From Oscillospiraceae bacterium (lineage in GTDB: Bacteria; Bacillota; Clostridia; Oscillospirales; Oscillospiraceae), in assembly GCA_009787625.1 (NCBI GenBank), contig WQSX01000018.1, positions 1 to 48,637 on the forward strand: a stretch of DNA of 48,637 bases. The letters run 5' to 3'. A program made the translations under genes and the position numbers. Each line of letters begins with the position of its first letter. Position 1 is the stretch's first letter. The notes under the pieces are model-generated. The model worked only from the letters and a program-made list of their open reading frames with translations. It searched no databases and was not told the origin of the DNA. Shown in pieces: positions 16,843 through 25,388 of this stretch.

Positions 16843-19800
16843 CTACCTAACCGCAACTTTAGTACGCATTGCTTTTTCCGCTTCTTCAACGTCTACGCAG
16901 AGTATGCTTGACACGCCAAGTTCTTGCATTGTTACACCATATAGTACATCCGCCTCTTCCATTGTGCCGCGTTTATGGGTAATTACAATCATTTGTGTTC
17001 TGTCTGACATAAGACGCATGTAATCGGCAAATCTGACAACATTGGCATCGTCAAGTGCGGCGTCTATTTCATCCATCACAACAAATGGCGGTGGGCGCAC
17101 TCCCAGTATTGCAAAGTAAATGGCAATAGCTACAAATGCCTTTTCGCCGCCTGAGAGCAAGCTGAGGTTTTTGAGAGATTTACCCGGAGGTTGAACCTGA
17201 ATTTCGATACCTGAGCCCAAAACATCTTCGGGGTCTTCAAGGAGCAATGATGCTCTGCCGCCGCCAAACAGTTGTTTGAAGGTGTGTCCGAAGTTTTCGT
17301 TAATAACCGCAAACTCGCGTGAGAATATTTCACACATTTCGGCTGTGATTCTTGTGATAATATCTATCAGCTCTGCCTTTGCCTTCTCAACATCGTCGCG
17401 CTGCTCAGTCAGGAAATCATACCTTGTGCTGACTCTGTCGAACTCATCTATTGCACCAATATTTGGAGTGCCAAGTTCTGTAATTTCATGTTTTAATTTA
17501 TTGAGACGTTTTTGTGTTGCTTTGACATCATCAATTGGTGTGCCTTGACTTACCGCAGAACTCTTTGAAAGCTCATAGGTATCCCAAAGTTTATCATTTA
17601 TGTTCTGCTCTTCCATCTCAATGGCTTGCTTTTCTTGCTCAAGACGTGAGCACACACGCTGAAGTTTGAGCAGTTCGTCATTTTTGCTCTGCATATCCTT
17701 ACCGATATTGTTGCGTTTTGCCTCTATTTCAAGTTTTCTGTTTCCAATTTTGTTAAGCCGCTCTTTATGCTTTGTAATCTCGTCGGAAATTTTGAGGAGT
17801 TCTTGCTCTTTTTGTGAAATTTCGATGCAAATTCTCTCATTTCTTGTGTTAAGTCCGCTGATTGTCTCAAGCTGACGTTCACGGTTTCCGGACATATCAT
17901 CACGGATTTTGCAGAGGTCGGATACATTCTTTTTGAGAGTTCCGATTTCGGCGTCAAACCCTGCAACTTCTGCACGTAGTGCCGCGAGTATGCCATTTGT
18001 TTTTTCCCGCTGTTCTGCAAGTTTTTCGTGTCCTAACACCGCATCATCTATGCTTGCTCTTATTTGCTGAAGTTGAGTTTCGATATTTACGATCTCTTTT
18101 TTGAGCTCATCTGATTTTGCAGAGTTTTCGTCTATTCTGGCTTCAAATGAGTTAAACTCATCTGTCAGAGTTTCCATTCTCTCTTTTGAACTTTGGAGAT
18201 TTTGTTCACGGTGAGATTTTTCGAGTTCACATTTGAGATTTTCTTCTCTTGCCATTTGTAGCTCGGACTGTGCCGTGCTGAGTTCGTACTCAGCCGCAGT
18301 CCTCTCGCGAACACATTCAGCGAGCTCTCGCTCCGCTGCCGCAACATCGTCATTACATGATTTGATTTTGCTGTCGAGCTGAGAGAGCTCATTAGCTCTT
18401 GATAAAACGCCTACATTACTTGCAGATGAGCCACCCGTCATAGAGCCGCCTGCATTCATGACCTGTCCGTCAAGCGTGACTATTTTAAACTTATGACCAT
18501 GTTTTTTGGCTATGTTTACAGCACTGGAGAGATCGTCTGCGATTACCACCCTGCCCAGGAGCCTTGCGTATACGCCTCTGTATTTTTCATCAAAGCTCAC
18601 CAAATCAAGCGCAAGACCAACAAACCCTGCATCGTTTTTAAGTGTTCCGGCATTTAGAACATCGCCTTTAACCGTTGAAATTGGGAGAAATGTCGCCCTA
18701 CCTCCATCACGCCTTTTGAGGTGATTTATCGCTGCTTTACCATCGTCCTCGGTGTCAACAATTATATTTTGCATAGCTCCACCGAGAGCAGTTTCAATCG
18801 CCACAGCGTAGTCATTGTCTGTTTTTATGAGGTTGCCGACTGTGCCGTGAATGTTTTTAAGGGAGCCGCGTGAGTGCTCTTGCATTATGATTTTAACAGA
18901 TTTTGAGTAACCTTGGAAATCCTTTTCCATCTCTGATAGTAAGTTTTTTCTTGAGTGAAGTGTTTTAAGTTCGAAAGATAATCTGTCGAACTTTTCTTGC
19001 AACGTGTCGGCTTTTTTTATGCGGTTTTGCGCTTTCAAAGTGAGTCCGCCGATTACATTTTCAAGAGATGTAGTTTCCTCTTGTGCCTTAACTAGTTCGG
19101 CATTTAGGTTCTCATGCTCGGTTTCCGCGAGCTTGTGTTCTTCTTTAGCGGCGGCGAGCTCTTGCTTTACTGACTCGTCCATATCTAGAAGTTCCTGCGC
19201 CTGCGATGCAAGTGCAGAAAATTCTGATTTTTGTTCTGATTGCTTGCTTGCAAGTTCTTGTTCCTGCCTGATGAGTGCTGAGTGAGTTTCGTTGGATTCT
19301 CCGGTAGAATCTGATATGGCTTGTAGTTCAGAGATTACTTTTTTAATTTTGGCATCTTTCTCAGATTTAGATTTTGAAATTTGGCTCAGTTTATCTTCAT
19401 TTTCAGAGATTTGCCCTCCGACGCCATCGGTTTGGTCATCGTGGCTTTTAAGCTCGATAGAGAGATTTTCTATCTGATCGGTGTTGCTTTCAAGCTGTGT
19501 TTTTAAAACATTGATAGAGTTGTCAACTTCGTTATATTTACCTTCCGATGCAGACACAAGCTCCCTGACAGATTCGGTTTCAACATCGCTTTCACGGGTC
19601 ATTTCGGCAAGTGCTTCGGTTTCGGAATATATGGATTCAAGTTGAATCTGTGCGGCATCAAGTTGACGCTCTGCCGCAACAAAATCTTCATCTGCGCGCT
19701 CGGCACGTTTGGTGAGATTTTCAAGGTCATTTAACCAGAGTGAGATTTCAATACCACGTTTTTCACCACTGAGCAGGAGAAACTTTTTAGCAACTTCTGC

Positions 19801-20433
19801 TTGCGGGCCTAATGTGTCGTATTGCATTTGAAGTTCAGAGATTTTATCGCCAATTCTGAGGAGGTTTTCATCGGTCTGCGAGAGTTTGCGTTCTGATTCC
19901 TCTTTTCTGTGCCTATATCGAGAAATGCCTGCAGCTTCTTCAAATATTTCACGCCTGTCTTTGCTCTTTGTGGACAGAATTTCAGCAATCCTACCCTGCC
20001 CGATAATACAATACCCCTCACGCCCAAGTCCTGTGTCCATGAGCAGTTCGGTGACATCTTTGAGCCTGACAAGTGACTGATTTATGTAATACTCACTCTC
20101 CCCCGAGCGATAGTATCTGCGAGTGAGCATAACTTCTGATGTATCTAGATTTAGGCGGTTATCTGAATTATCTAAGATGAGCGAAACTTCGGCAAAACCA
20201 AGTTGCGGACGCCGAACCGTTCCGCCAAATATGACATCTTCCATCTTTCCGCCGCGAAGGTTTTTCGTGGACTGCTCGCCCATGACCCACATAAGGGCAT
20301 CGGAAACATTAGACTTGCCACTCCCATTAGGACCGACAATACCGGTAATCGGCTTATCAAATGTGAGCCTGGTATGTGTTGGAAAGGATTTGAACCCTTG
20401 TATTTCTAAGGACTTTAGGTACAGAGTAAACAC
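16843..20433 (-). CDS. smc: Chromosome segregation protein SMC
   Basis: ATPase that compacts and segregates the chromosome. The 1196-residue protein has Walker A GPNGSGKSN near residues 34-42, two long coiled coils (about 170-500 and 690-1010), a hinge between them (GTVGNLI, GGAMQNIIVD, GGRATFLP), the signature LLSGGEKAF and Walker B FVVMDEIDAALDD. The start is probably the GTG at 20433; its ribosome binding site is weak. Normally rnc lies just upstream; here about 9 kb of accessory genes separate them. Confidence 0.96.
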   Translation of the reverse strand: MFTLYLKSLEIQGFKSFPTHTRLTFDKPITGIVGPNGSGKSNVSDALMWVMGEQSTKNLRGGKMEDVIFGGTVRRPQLGFAEVSLILDNSDNRLNLDTSEVMLTRRYYRSGESEYYINQSLVRLKDVTELLMDTGLGREGYCIIGQGRIAEILSTKSKDRREIFEEAAGISRYRHRKEESERKLSQTDENLLRIGDKISELQMQYDTLGPQAEVAKKFLLLSGEKRGIEISLWLNDLENLTKRAERADEDFVAAERQLDAAQIQLESIYSETEALAEMTRESDVETESVRELVSASEGKYNEVDNSINVLKTQLESNTDQIENLSIELKSHDDQTDGVGGQISENEDKLSQISKSKSEKDAKIKKVISELQAISDSTGESNETHSALIRQEQELASKQSEQKSEFSALASQAQELLDMDESVKQELAAAKEEHKLAETEHENLNAELVKAQEETTSLENVIGGLTLKAQNRIKKADTLQEKFDRLSFELKTLHSRKNLLSEMEKDFQGYSKSVKIIMQEHSRGSLKNIHGTVGNLIKTDNDYAVAIETALGGAMQNIIVDTEDDGKAAINHLKRRDGGRATFLPISTVKGDVLNAGTLKNDAGFVGLALDLVSFDEKYRGVYARLLGRVVIADDLSSAVNIAKKHGHKFKIVTLDGQVMNAGGSMTGGSSASNVGVLSRANELSQLDSKIKSCNDDVAAAERELAECVRERTAAEYELSTAQSELQMAREENLKCELEKSHREQNLQSSKERMETLTDEFNSFEARIDENSAKSDELKKEIVNIETQLQQIRASIDDAVLGHEKLAEQREKTNGILAALRAEVAGFDAEIGTLKKNVSDLCKIRDDMSGNRERQLETISGLNTRNERICIEISQKEQELLKISDEITKHKERLNKIGNRKLEIEAKRNNIGKDMQSKNDELLKLQRVCSRLEQEKQAIEMEEQNINDKLWDTYELSKSSAVSQGTPIDDVKATQKRLNKLKHEITELGTPNIGAIDEFDRVSTRYDFLTEQRDDVEKAKAELIDIITRITAEMCEIFSREFAVINENFGHTFKQLFGGGRASLLLEDPEDVLGSGIEIQVQPPGKSLKNLSLLSGGEKAFVAIAIYFAILGVRPPPFVVMDEIDAALDDANVVRFADYMRLMSDRTQMIVITHKRGTMEEADVLYGVTMQELGVSSILCVDVEEAEKAMRTKVAVR

Positions 20434-20783
20434 CAGCTTTCGTAGCTAGGCATGAAAATGCCAAGTTGATTATGGCATTATATACCTATCTCGAAAGATT
20501 TTCAATAGGGAAATGCACAGAAAAACAAAATAATGTGCTTTTTTTCTGTGCATATACTATATTGTGTGGTTTTGCTTACTAATCTGCAATGGTCTCAACA
20601 CAATATCCTGATACCAAACTCCCCCATCAATCGCAACCGACATATTTACTCCATAGCCCAATCTCCTAACTGCACATTTTCAAAAAATTAACGGAGAGCA
20701 ACTATGGATTTTTCAAACGTAATAGAGATAGTTAAACTTTTTGCCTACCCCGAATGTCAAGTATTATTTCCTCAAAGAATACC
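20434..20783. other. Gap upstream of smc
   Basis: This 350-base AT-rich stretch holds a perfect inverted repeat and one small open frame on the plus strand, both listed separately. No convincing promoter for smc is visible, although TTGACA occurs on the minus strand near 20755 without a good -10 at the right distance. No other gene is supported. Confidence 0.5.
20513..20553. repeat. Inverted repeat with 13-bp arms upstream of smc
   Basis: ATGCACAGAAAAA at 20513-20525 is the exact complement of 20541-20553, around a 15-base AT-rich spacer. It may be a terminator for the converging ABC transcript or an operator for smc. There is no clear T-tract outside the stem. Confidence 0.55.
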
Positions 20784-20799
20784 TCACCCCGACACATAA
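20704..20799 (+). CDS. Possible 31-residue small protein
   Basis: ATG at 20704 follows GGAGAG at good spacing and opens a 31-codon frame starting M-D-F-S-N-V-I-E-I-V-K-L-F. It ends inside the 3' end of the opposing ABC gene. I do not recognise the peptide, and the length is within chance expectation. The ribosome binding site is the only positive sign. Confidence 0.2.
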   Translation: MDFSNVIEIVKLFAYPECQVLFPQRIPHPDT

Positions 20800-22616
20800 T
20801 ATTGCGCCTGAGCATTCCAAAGTTCGAAATATTTGCTCTCTTCATCTGCAACAAGCTCATCATGCCCACCGCGCTGTATCAGCTCACCCTCGTGAAACAC
20901 TGCTATATCATCGCAAAACTTGCATGACGAGAGCCTGTGCGAGATGAAAATCGCCGTCTTATCCTTGATAATCTCATTAAACTTCGAATATACCTCAAAC
21001 TCAGAAATCGGGTCAAGTGCGGCTGTTGGCTCGTCGAGCACTATGACGGGAGAATTCTTGTATAATGCTCTAGCCAGAGCGATTTTTTGCGCCTCACCGC
21101 CCGACACCTCTACCCCGGCATCAAAATCCTTATAAAGATAGGTTTCAAGCCCCTGCGGCATCTCATCAAAACGCTCCCCCAGCCCTGCACGTTCCAAGCA
21201 TTCAACCGCTTTTTCGCTATCATAATCGCAATCAGACGCAAGCACCTGACCGAGCTTCATGGAAAACAACTTAAAGTCCTGAAACACAACGGAGAAAATG
21301 TTCTGATATTCGGTAAGGCTGTACTTTGTTATATTCACACCGTTTAAAGTAATCTCACCCTCTGTCGGGTCAAATAGTCTACAGAGCAGTTTAATCATTG
21401 TCGTCTTGCCACTACCATTCATGCCCACGACAGCAACACGTTTTCCTATGTTAAATTTAAAGCTCAGATTTTTCAAAGCATAATTATCACTACCGGGATA
21501 TTTGAACGAGACATTTTTAAATTCTATTTCATATTCATTATCATCTCGTTTTTCAACGGGAATTGATCCCTTATAAAGACTTTCGGGCACTTTGATGAAT
21601 TCAAGATAAAGTTGCATGACTTCTGCGATGGAGAAAAATAGTGTTGACTTTGCAATAGTAAAAGATATGCCATACGTAAAATTATATAACATTCCTGCAA
21701 GCAATAAGACATTTCCAAGGTTGGTTTCACCTGCCATAAAGACAGCCACGAATACAAAGCTCCCACCCATAATCAAAGCTCTTACAGCGCCGGCGGTAGC
21801 GTAAACAACTGCAGGAATAATTGAAAGATCACGCATTACAGCTTTTGAGTTAAAAAACACCATAGTTCGAGCGTAGAGATTTTTTATTATCCCTGCAAAC
21901 CCATATATGCGGATATCTTTACCCTCTTTGTACGTAAAAACATTGCTTTCAAGCATCGTCTCCCACTGCTGCATTTCATCAGGCCAAAAGTCTTCTCCAC
22001 CAATCTTTTCATGTATTTCTTTAGCGCTTTTAGCCTGAAAAGATGCTGACACAATGGAAATAACAACAGAGACAATAATAAAAACTAATGTCCAAAGGAG
22101 CGGTAAACTGCCCGAAACAACAAAAAAAGGAGCTAAGAACACAAGTGCAATCAAAGCAGTAAACACACTATCTGTAACATCGTCAAACGCTTCTAGTAAG
22201 CGCGCAAAGCTAAACCCCACAGCTCTCTCCTGATAATTGAGCTTAGTTATAATTTTATATATCGCAGGATTTTCAAGTTCGGCATAATCCATTTCCATAG
22301 ATTTTATATTTTTTGCAAAATCATATAAACGAGCGCATTGATTGCGCCTGACAGTCATGACCTTGGTGAAATAGTTCCCAAGTGTGGTCAGCGCAAATAT
22401 TACGCCAACGCTTATAAGCGCAAAAATAAGCGTCTCCTCAAACTCACCGCCTGCGACCAGTATGTTGATGACTTCCGCAGAAAGAACAATCACAACAAAT
22501 GGCACAGCGGCAACAAATAAGGATTTAACCAAAATAACAGGTATAAGCCACTTGTCGAGGCTGTGTATTATTTTAAATACATCAATTGAGTATTTTCGTA
22601 GGTTTTTAAGTTTCAT
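20784..22616 (-). CDS. ABC transporter, fused permease and ATPase (exporter half 2)
   Basis: A 610-residue half transporter of the type I exporter fold. The N-terminal part (about 1-330) has six hydrophobic segments; the C-terminal ATPase has Walker A GMNGSGKTT near residue 400, a Q-loop FQDFKLF, signature VSGGEAQKIALAR and Walker B VIVLDEPTAALDP. All catalytic parts look intact. GGAGG stands before the ATG. It follows a similar gene after about 150 bases containing a repeat, so the two products probably form a heterodimer. The substrate is unknown; peptides, lipids and drugs are the usual cargos. Confidence 0.9.
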   Translation of the reverse strand: MKLKNLRKYSIDVFKIIHSLDKWLIPVILVKSLFVAAVPFVVIVLSAEVINILVAGGEFEETLIFALISVGVIFALTTLGNYFTKVMTVRRNQCARLYDFAKNIKSMEMDYAELENPAIYKIITKLNYQERAVGFSFARLLEAFDDVTDSVFTALIALVFLAPFFVVSGSLPLLWTLVFIIVSVVISIVSASFQAKSAKEIHEKIGGEDFWPDEMQQWETMLESNVFTYKEGKDIRIYGFAGIIKNLYARTMVFFNSKAVMRDLSIIPAVVYATAGAVRALIMGGSFVFVAVFMAGETNLGNVLLLAGMLYNFTYGISFTIAKSTLFFSIAEVMQLYLEFIKVPESLYKGSIPVEKRDDNEYEIEFKNVSFKYPGSDNYALKNLSFKFNIGKRVAVVGMNGSGKTTMIKLLCRLFDPTEGEITLNGVNITKYSLTEYQNIFSVVFQDFKLFSMKLGQVLASDCDYDSEKAVECLERAGLGERFDEMPQGLETYLYKDFDAGVEVSGGEAQKIALARALYKNSPVIVLDEPTAALDPISEFEVYSKFNEIIKDKTAIFISHRLSSCKFCDDIAVFHEGELIQRGGHDELVADEESKYFELWNAQAQYYVSG

Positions 22617-22678
22617 TGTGGACCTCCAATTATCAAATCACCCGCCGCCTGCGGGCGGTGTTGCTTTTCTCGTCTCCC

Positions 22679-22753
22679 GTTATTGCGGGCTTGACCCGCA
22701 ATCCCCTTATTTAGTGCATTATTCAGGGGATTCTGGGTCAAGCCCAGAATGAC
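22679..22753. repeat. 75-bp palindromic repeat, copy 2
   Basis: The same family and exact length as 15845-15919: TTGCGGGCTTGACCCGCAA at the left and GGTCAAGCCCAGAATGAC at the right, with an AT-rich centre. It sits between the two ABC exporter genes. A separate GC-rich hairpin (22639-22660) lies next to it. Confidence 0.8.
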
Positions 22754-22770
22754 TATGACTCTGAGTTTGC

Positions 22771-24633
22771 TTAAGTTGACAGCAGTGATTCACCATCCCG
22801 ATAGTAATGACTCTGCACATCGTACATATTGGCATATTCGCCACCGAGGGCAATCAGCTCATCATGTGTGCCTTCTTCGAGGATTTTCCCACCTTCGAGC
22901 AGGACAACCTTGTCGCAAAAGCGTGTACTTGCAAGCCTGTGTGATATGAATATTGAGCTTTTACCGCTTGAAAACTTATTATATTGCTCATAGACTTCGC
23001 TCTCGGCAATGGGGTCAAGTGCCGCAGTCGGTTCATCGAGAATCAAAATCGGCGAATCCTTATGCAGAGCACGGGCGAGAAATAGTTTTTGATTTTGCCC
23101 ACCCGAGAGGATAACTCCATCTTCGCTCACCATCTTTGTCATATGGGTGTTTACCCCGTCAGGGAGTTCACTGACGTAATCCCATAGACCAGCCTTCTTT
23201 AACGCAGCGGTTATAAGACAGGGGGACGGTTCCTCTGTCTTGTTCTGCGGCGCAATACTTTCAGCCTGTCCCGTACACGGGACGCCCTGGTGTGCGTCCC
23301 CTACGCCGTTTGGCGCAATGTTTTCGGCTATTGTTAAAGGTAAAATGAACTCATCTTGAAAAACTGCTGAAAATAGTGCAAATAGGTCTTTTTTTCGGTA
23401 ATTAGATATGCTCTCGCCATCAATCAGGATTTCCCCTGAGGTGGGAGAAATAAATCCGCATAAGAGCTTTACAATAGTGGTTTTCCCTGCACCGTTTATC
23501 CCGACAAGTGCAACCTTTTCCTTTGAATCTATCGTAAGCGATAAATCATCAATAACCTTTTGCTCCGATGTGTAGGAAAAGCAAACATTTTTAAATTCTA
23601 TTTTCGGAGGAATCTTGCTATCCAGCCAAGTTGCCGGCAGTGGATTCTCAGGTTCTTTCTGAACTCCGCCGACTAAGTACTTTCGCATATCTCTCGCATA
23701 CGGCAGAGCTACGCCGATTTCCGATATGCCGTCACTTATTGCGGTGACGAAATTAGAAAACCCTGCAATCGCCCCAAAGTACAAAATAAAATCAGCAATA
23801 CCAACACTTCCCTGTACAACCATGTAAATCAGAAAAGCATAAGCCGCGCCGTCTCTTATTAGCACGGTCAGTGCATTTGTTGCATTTGACCTGAATCGGC
23901 GACCCTGCACTTTATTATCCCAATCCGAACGATCCTTGAATAGCCCCTCCGCAACGGAAATAAACCATGGCTTCATGTTGTAGAGCCGTATGTCCTTGCC
24001 ATACTCGTAGTTCTCTGTCACCATAGTCATATATTCGATTTTCTTCTCAATCGGTGACCAGTTCTCCTTGTTTTTATGTTCATATCTATTGGCTTGTCTG
24101 CTGACAAAGTAATTTGCCACCGCAGTAGTTGTGAGCAGTAAGATTATCCAAATGTTAAGCCCCGATAATACGAGTGAAAAGAGAGTAAAGCCCAAAACTC
24201 CTGTTATGAGCCTATTTACAGCGGAAGTTGCCGTTATATAAAAGTTTCCACCTCCATCGCTCAGGTCTTGCCATATCAAGGCGTGCAAATCTTGACTTTT
24301 TGGGTCCTCAAGGTAGCTGTAATCGCAATCAAGATTTTTTTCTTTTAACTCCATGCGTGTGCCATTAAACACATTTTCCATGTGCCAGCCTCTTGCTCTG
24401 TTATTAAAATCCCTGAAAAAATTGAGTAGTACAAGAAATAGAGTAAATCCACCGACATAAAGAATAATCTGAGCTACAGGTGCATTATAAGTCAAAAGGC
24501 TCAGCACTATCATAGGCAAAAATATCCCCGCAAAAGGCACAAGTGCATCCATAACTGCACCCAGCACCCCCAGCGGGATTACTCTTCGGCTATATTTATG
24601 AACTCCGCGCATAATAAAAGATAGATCTGACAT
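22771..24633 (-). CDS. ABC transporter, fused permease and ATPase (exporter half 1), with in-frame palindrome insertion
   Basis: A 620-residue half transporter with an N-terminal membrane domain (about 1-325) and an ATPase: Walker A GINGAGKTT near residue 380, Q-loop FQDEFIL, signature LSGGQNQKLFLAR, Walker B ILILDEPTAALDP. Between the Q-loop and signature, at about residues 436-472, there are roughly 30 extra residues absent from its partner. At DNA level these are two palindromes and a duplicated stretch. The frame stays open, so the protein may still work, with a surface loop in the helical subdomain. AGGAG precedes the ATG. It is the first gene of the exporter pair. Confidence 0.9.
   Translation of the reverse strand: MSDLSFIMRGVHKYSRRVIPLGVLGAVMDALVPFAGIFLPMIVLSLLTYNAPVAQIILYVGGFTLFLVLLNFFRDFNNRARGWHMENVFNGTRMELKEKNLDCDYSYLEDPKSQDLHALIWQDLSDGGGNFYITATSAVNRLITGVLGFTLFSLVLSGLNIWIILLLTTTAVANYFVSRQANRYEHKNKENWSPIEKKIEYMTMVTENYEYGKDIRLYNMKPWFISVAEGLFKDRSDWDNKVQGRRFRSNATNALTVLIRDGAAYAFLIYMVVQGSVGIADFILYFGAIAGFSNFVTAISDGISEIGVALPYARDMRKYLVGGVQKEPENPLPATWLDSKIPPKIEFKNVCFSYTSEQKVIDDLSLTIDSKEKVALVGINGAGKTTIVKLLCGFISPTSGEILIDGESISNYRKKDLFALFSAVFQDEFILPLTIAENIAPNGVGDAHQGVPCTGQAESIAPQNKTEEPSPCLITAALKKAGLWDYVSELPDGVNTHMTKMVSEDGVILSGGQNQKLFLARALHKDSPILILDEPTAALDPIAESEVYEQYNKFSSGKSSIFISHRLASTRFCDKVVLLEGGKILEEGTHDELIALGGEYANMYDVQSHYYRDGESLLST
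23215..23329. repeat. Palindromic elements inserted in frame in an ABC ATPase gene
   Basis: 23215-23241 is a palindrome (AAGACAGGGGGA / TCCTCTGTCTT). 23268-23304 holds GTCCCGT-AC-ACGGGAC and GGGACGC / GCGTCCC ending in CCCCTAC. Around the second palindrome, GGCGCAATACTTTCAGCC (23249-23266) repeats as GGCGCAATGTTTTCGGCT (23312-23329), exactly 63 bases or 21 codons apart, giving AESIAP and AENIAP in the protein. Confidence 0.75.
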
Positions 24634-24665
24634 GGCATTTCTCCTGTAATGAGTGTGTTGTTTAC

Positions 24666-24695
24666 ATGATACACTATTTTACAGGTAAATGTAAA
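24666..24695 (-). promoter_or_regulatory. Promoter of the ABC exporter operon
   Basis: On the minus strand TTTACA (24695-24690) and TATCAT (24671-24666) are separated by 18 bases. A perfect palindrome, ATTTTACA-GGTAAA-TGTAAAAT (24676-24697), covers the -35 box. A LytTR-type site lies directly upstream. Confidence 0.6.
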
Positions 24696-24702
24696 ATTTT
24701 GC

Positions 24703-24732
24703 ACGAACGGTAGCTATTCACGCACGAATGGC
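24703..24732 (-). promoter_or_regulatory. Predicted LytTR regulator binding site (two direct repeats)
   Basis: On the minus strand ACCGTTCGT (24711-24703) fits every position of the known LytTR 9-mer, and a weaker copy GCCATTCGT (24732-24724) lies 12 bases away, the spacing known for this DNA-binding domain. The wider repeat is 12 bases with a 21-base period. The near copy is seven bases from the -35 box, as expected for an activator. Confidence 0.6.
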
Positions 24733-24773
24733 AACTATCGTACCAACCAGTCGTAATCTTGGCGACCATTTGA

Positions 24774-25238
24774 TTAGCCAACATACTTAGCAAGGAATAG
24801 ACATGGATTGCATTCATCCCAAAGTAGCGGGAATACTTCTATTTTCTTGAAACCCAGGGATTCATAGAATAGTCGTGTTTTTCGATAATATTCATCGGGG
24901 TTTTTCTCATCAAGGGTTTTTACTGTTAGAAATTCCATACCATTTTTGCAGCAATACTCTTCGCAGGTATTTACAATTTGCCGCCCTATACCCATGCGGT
25001 GATGAGTCTCCAAGATACCCATGACATAAATTTCTGCGGTATAAGGGCTATGCACCAGAATCGATACAAAACCCACAGCTTTGTTATCCGAGAAAACAGC
25101 GTAAAACGGCTTATCCTTCACTCCCTCAATGTAATCAAGCGTTGCTTCGGGAATTCCAAACCAATTTGGTAATGCGTTTAGCACTTTTTCAGATATACTT
25201 GTCTTTTCCTTCTCGTCGAATATTTCTCTAATCTCCAT
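24774..25238 (-). CDS. GNAT-family N-acetyltransferase
   Basis: A 154-residue acetyltransferase with the acetyl-CoA binding motif A, IYVMGILETHHRMGIGRQIV, followed by LTVKTLDEKNPDEYYRKTRLFYESLGF. The substrate is not predictable. The start is the ATG at 25238, seven bases after AGGTGAT; an upstream start adds residues without support. It lies between the two-component genes and the ABC exporter. A linked role, such as modifying or protecting against the exported compound, is possible but only inferred from position. Confidence 0.88.
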   Translation of the reverse strand: MEIREIFDEKEKTSISEKVLNALPNWFGIPEATLDYIEGVKDKPFYAVFSDNKAVGFVSILVHSPYTAEIYVMGILETHHRMGIGRQIVNTCEEYCCKNGMEFLTVKTLDEKNPDEYYRKTRLFYESLGFKKIEVFPLLWDECNPCLFLAKYVG

Positions 25239-25388
25239 ATATTTATCACCTTTCGTTTTGCAAATAGCTCCTGTAGTGGGTTCATGAACTGAGTAAAACA
25301 CCAAGTAATTTTTGACCGGCAGGATTCTGTACCCCAGACTTGCCGGAAAAGCATCACCTATCGGTGGTTGCCTTTAGGGCATTAATTT

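Noticed and set aside
20360..20410. GGTTCAAATCC on the minus strand, like a tRNA T-arm
   Set aside because: It encodes the conserved N-terminus of SMC (QGFKSFP), and no acceptor stem or anticodon arm can be formed around it.
25310..25360. CCGGCA...TGCCGG hairpin as an intrinsic terminator after the histidine kinase
   Set aside because: On the minus strand it is followed by an A-rich rather than T-rich stretch, so it does not meet the usual terminator pattern; it may still be a structural hairpin.
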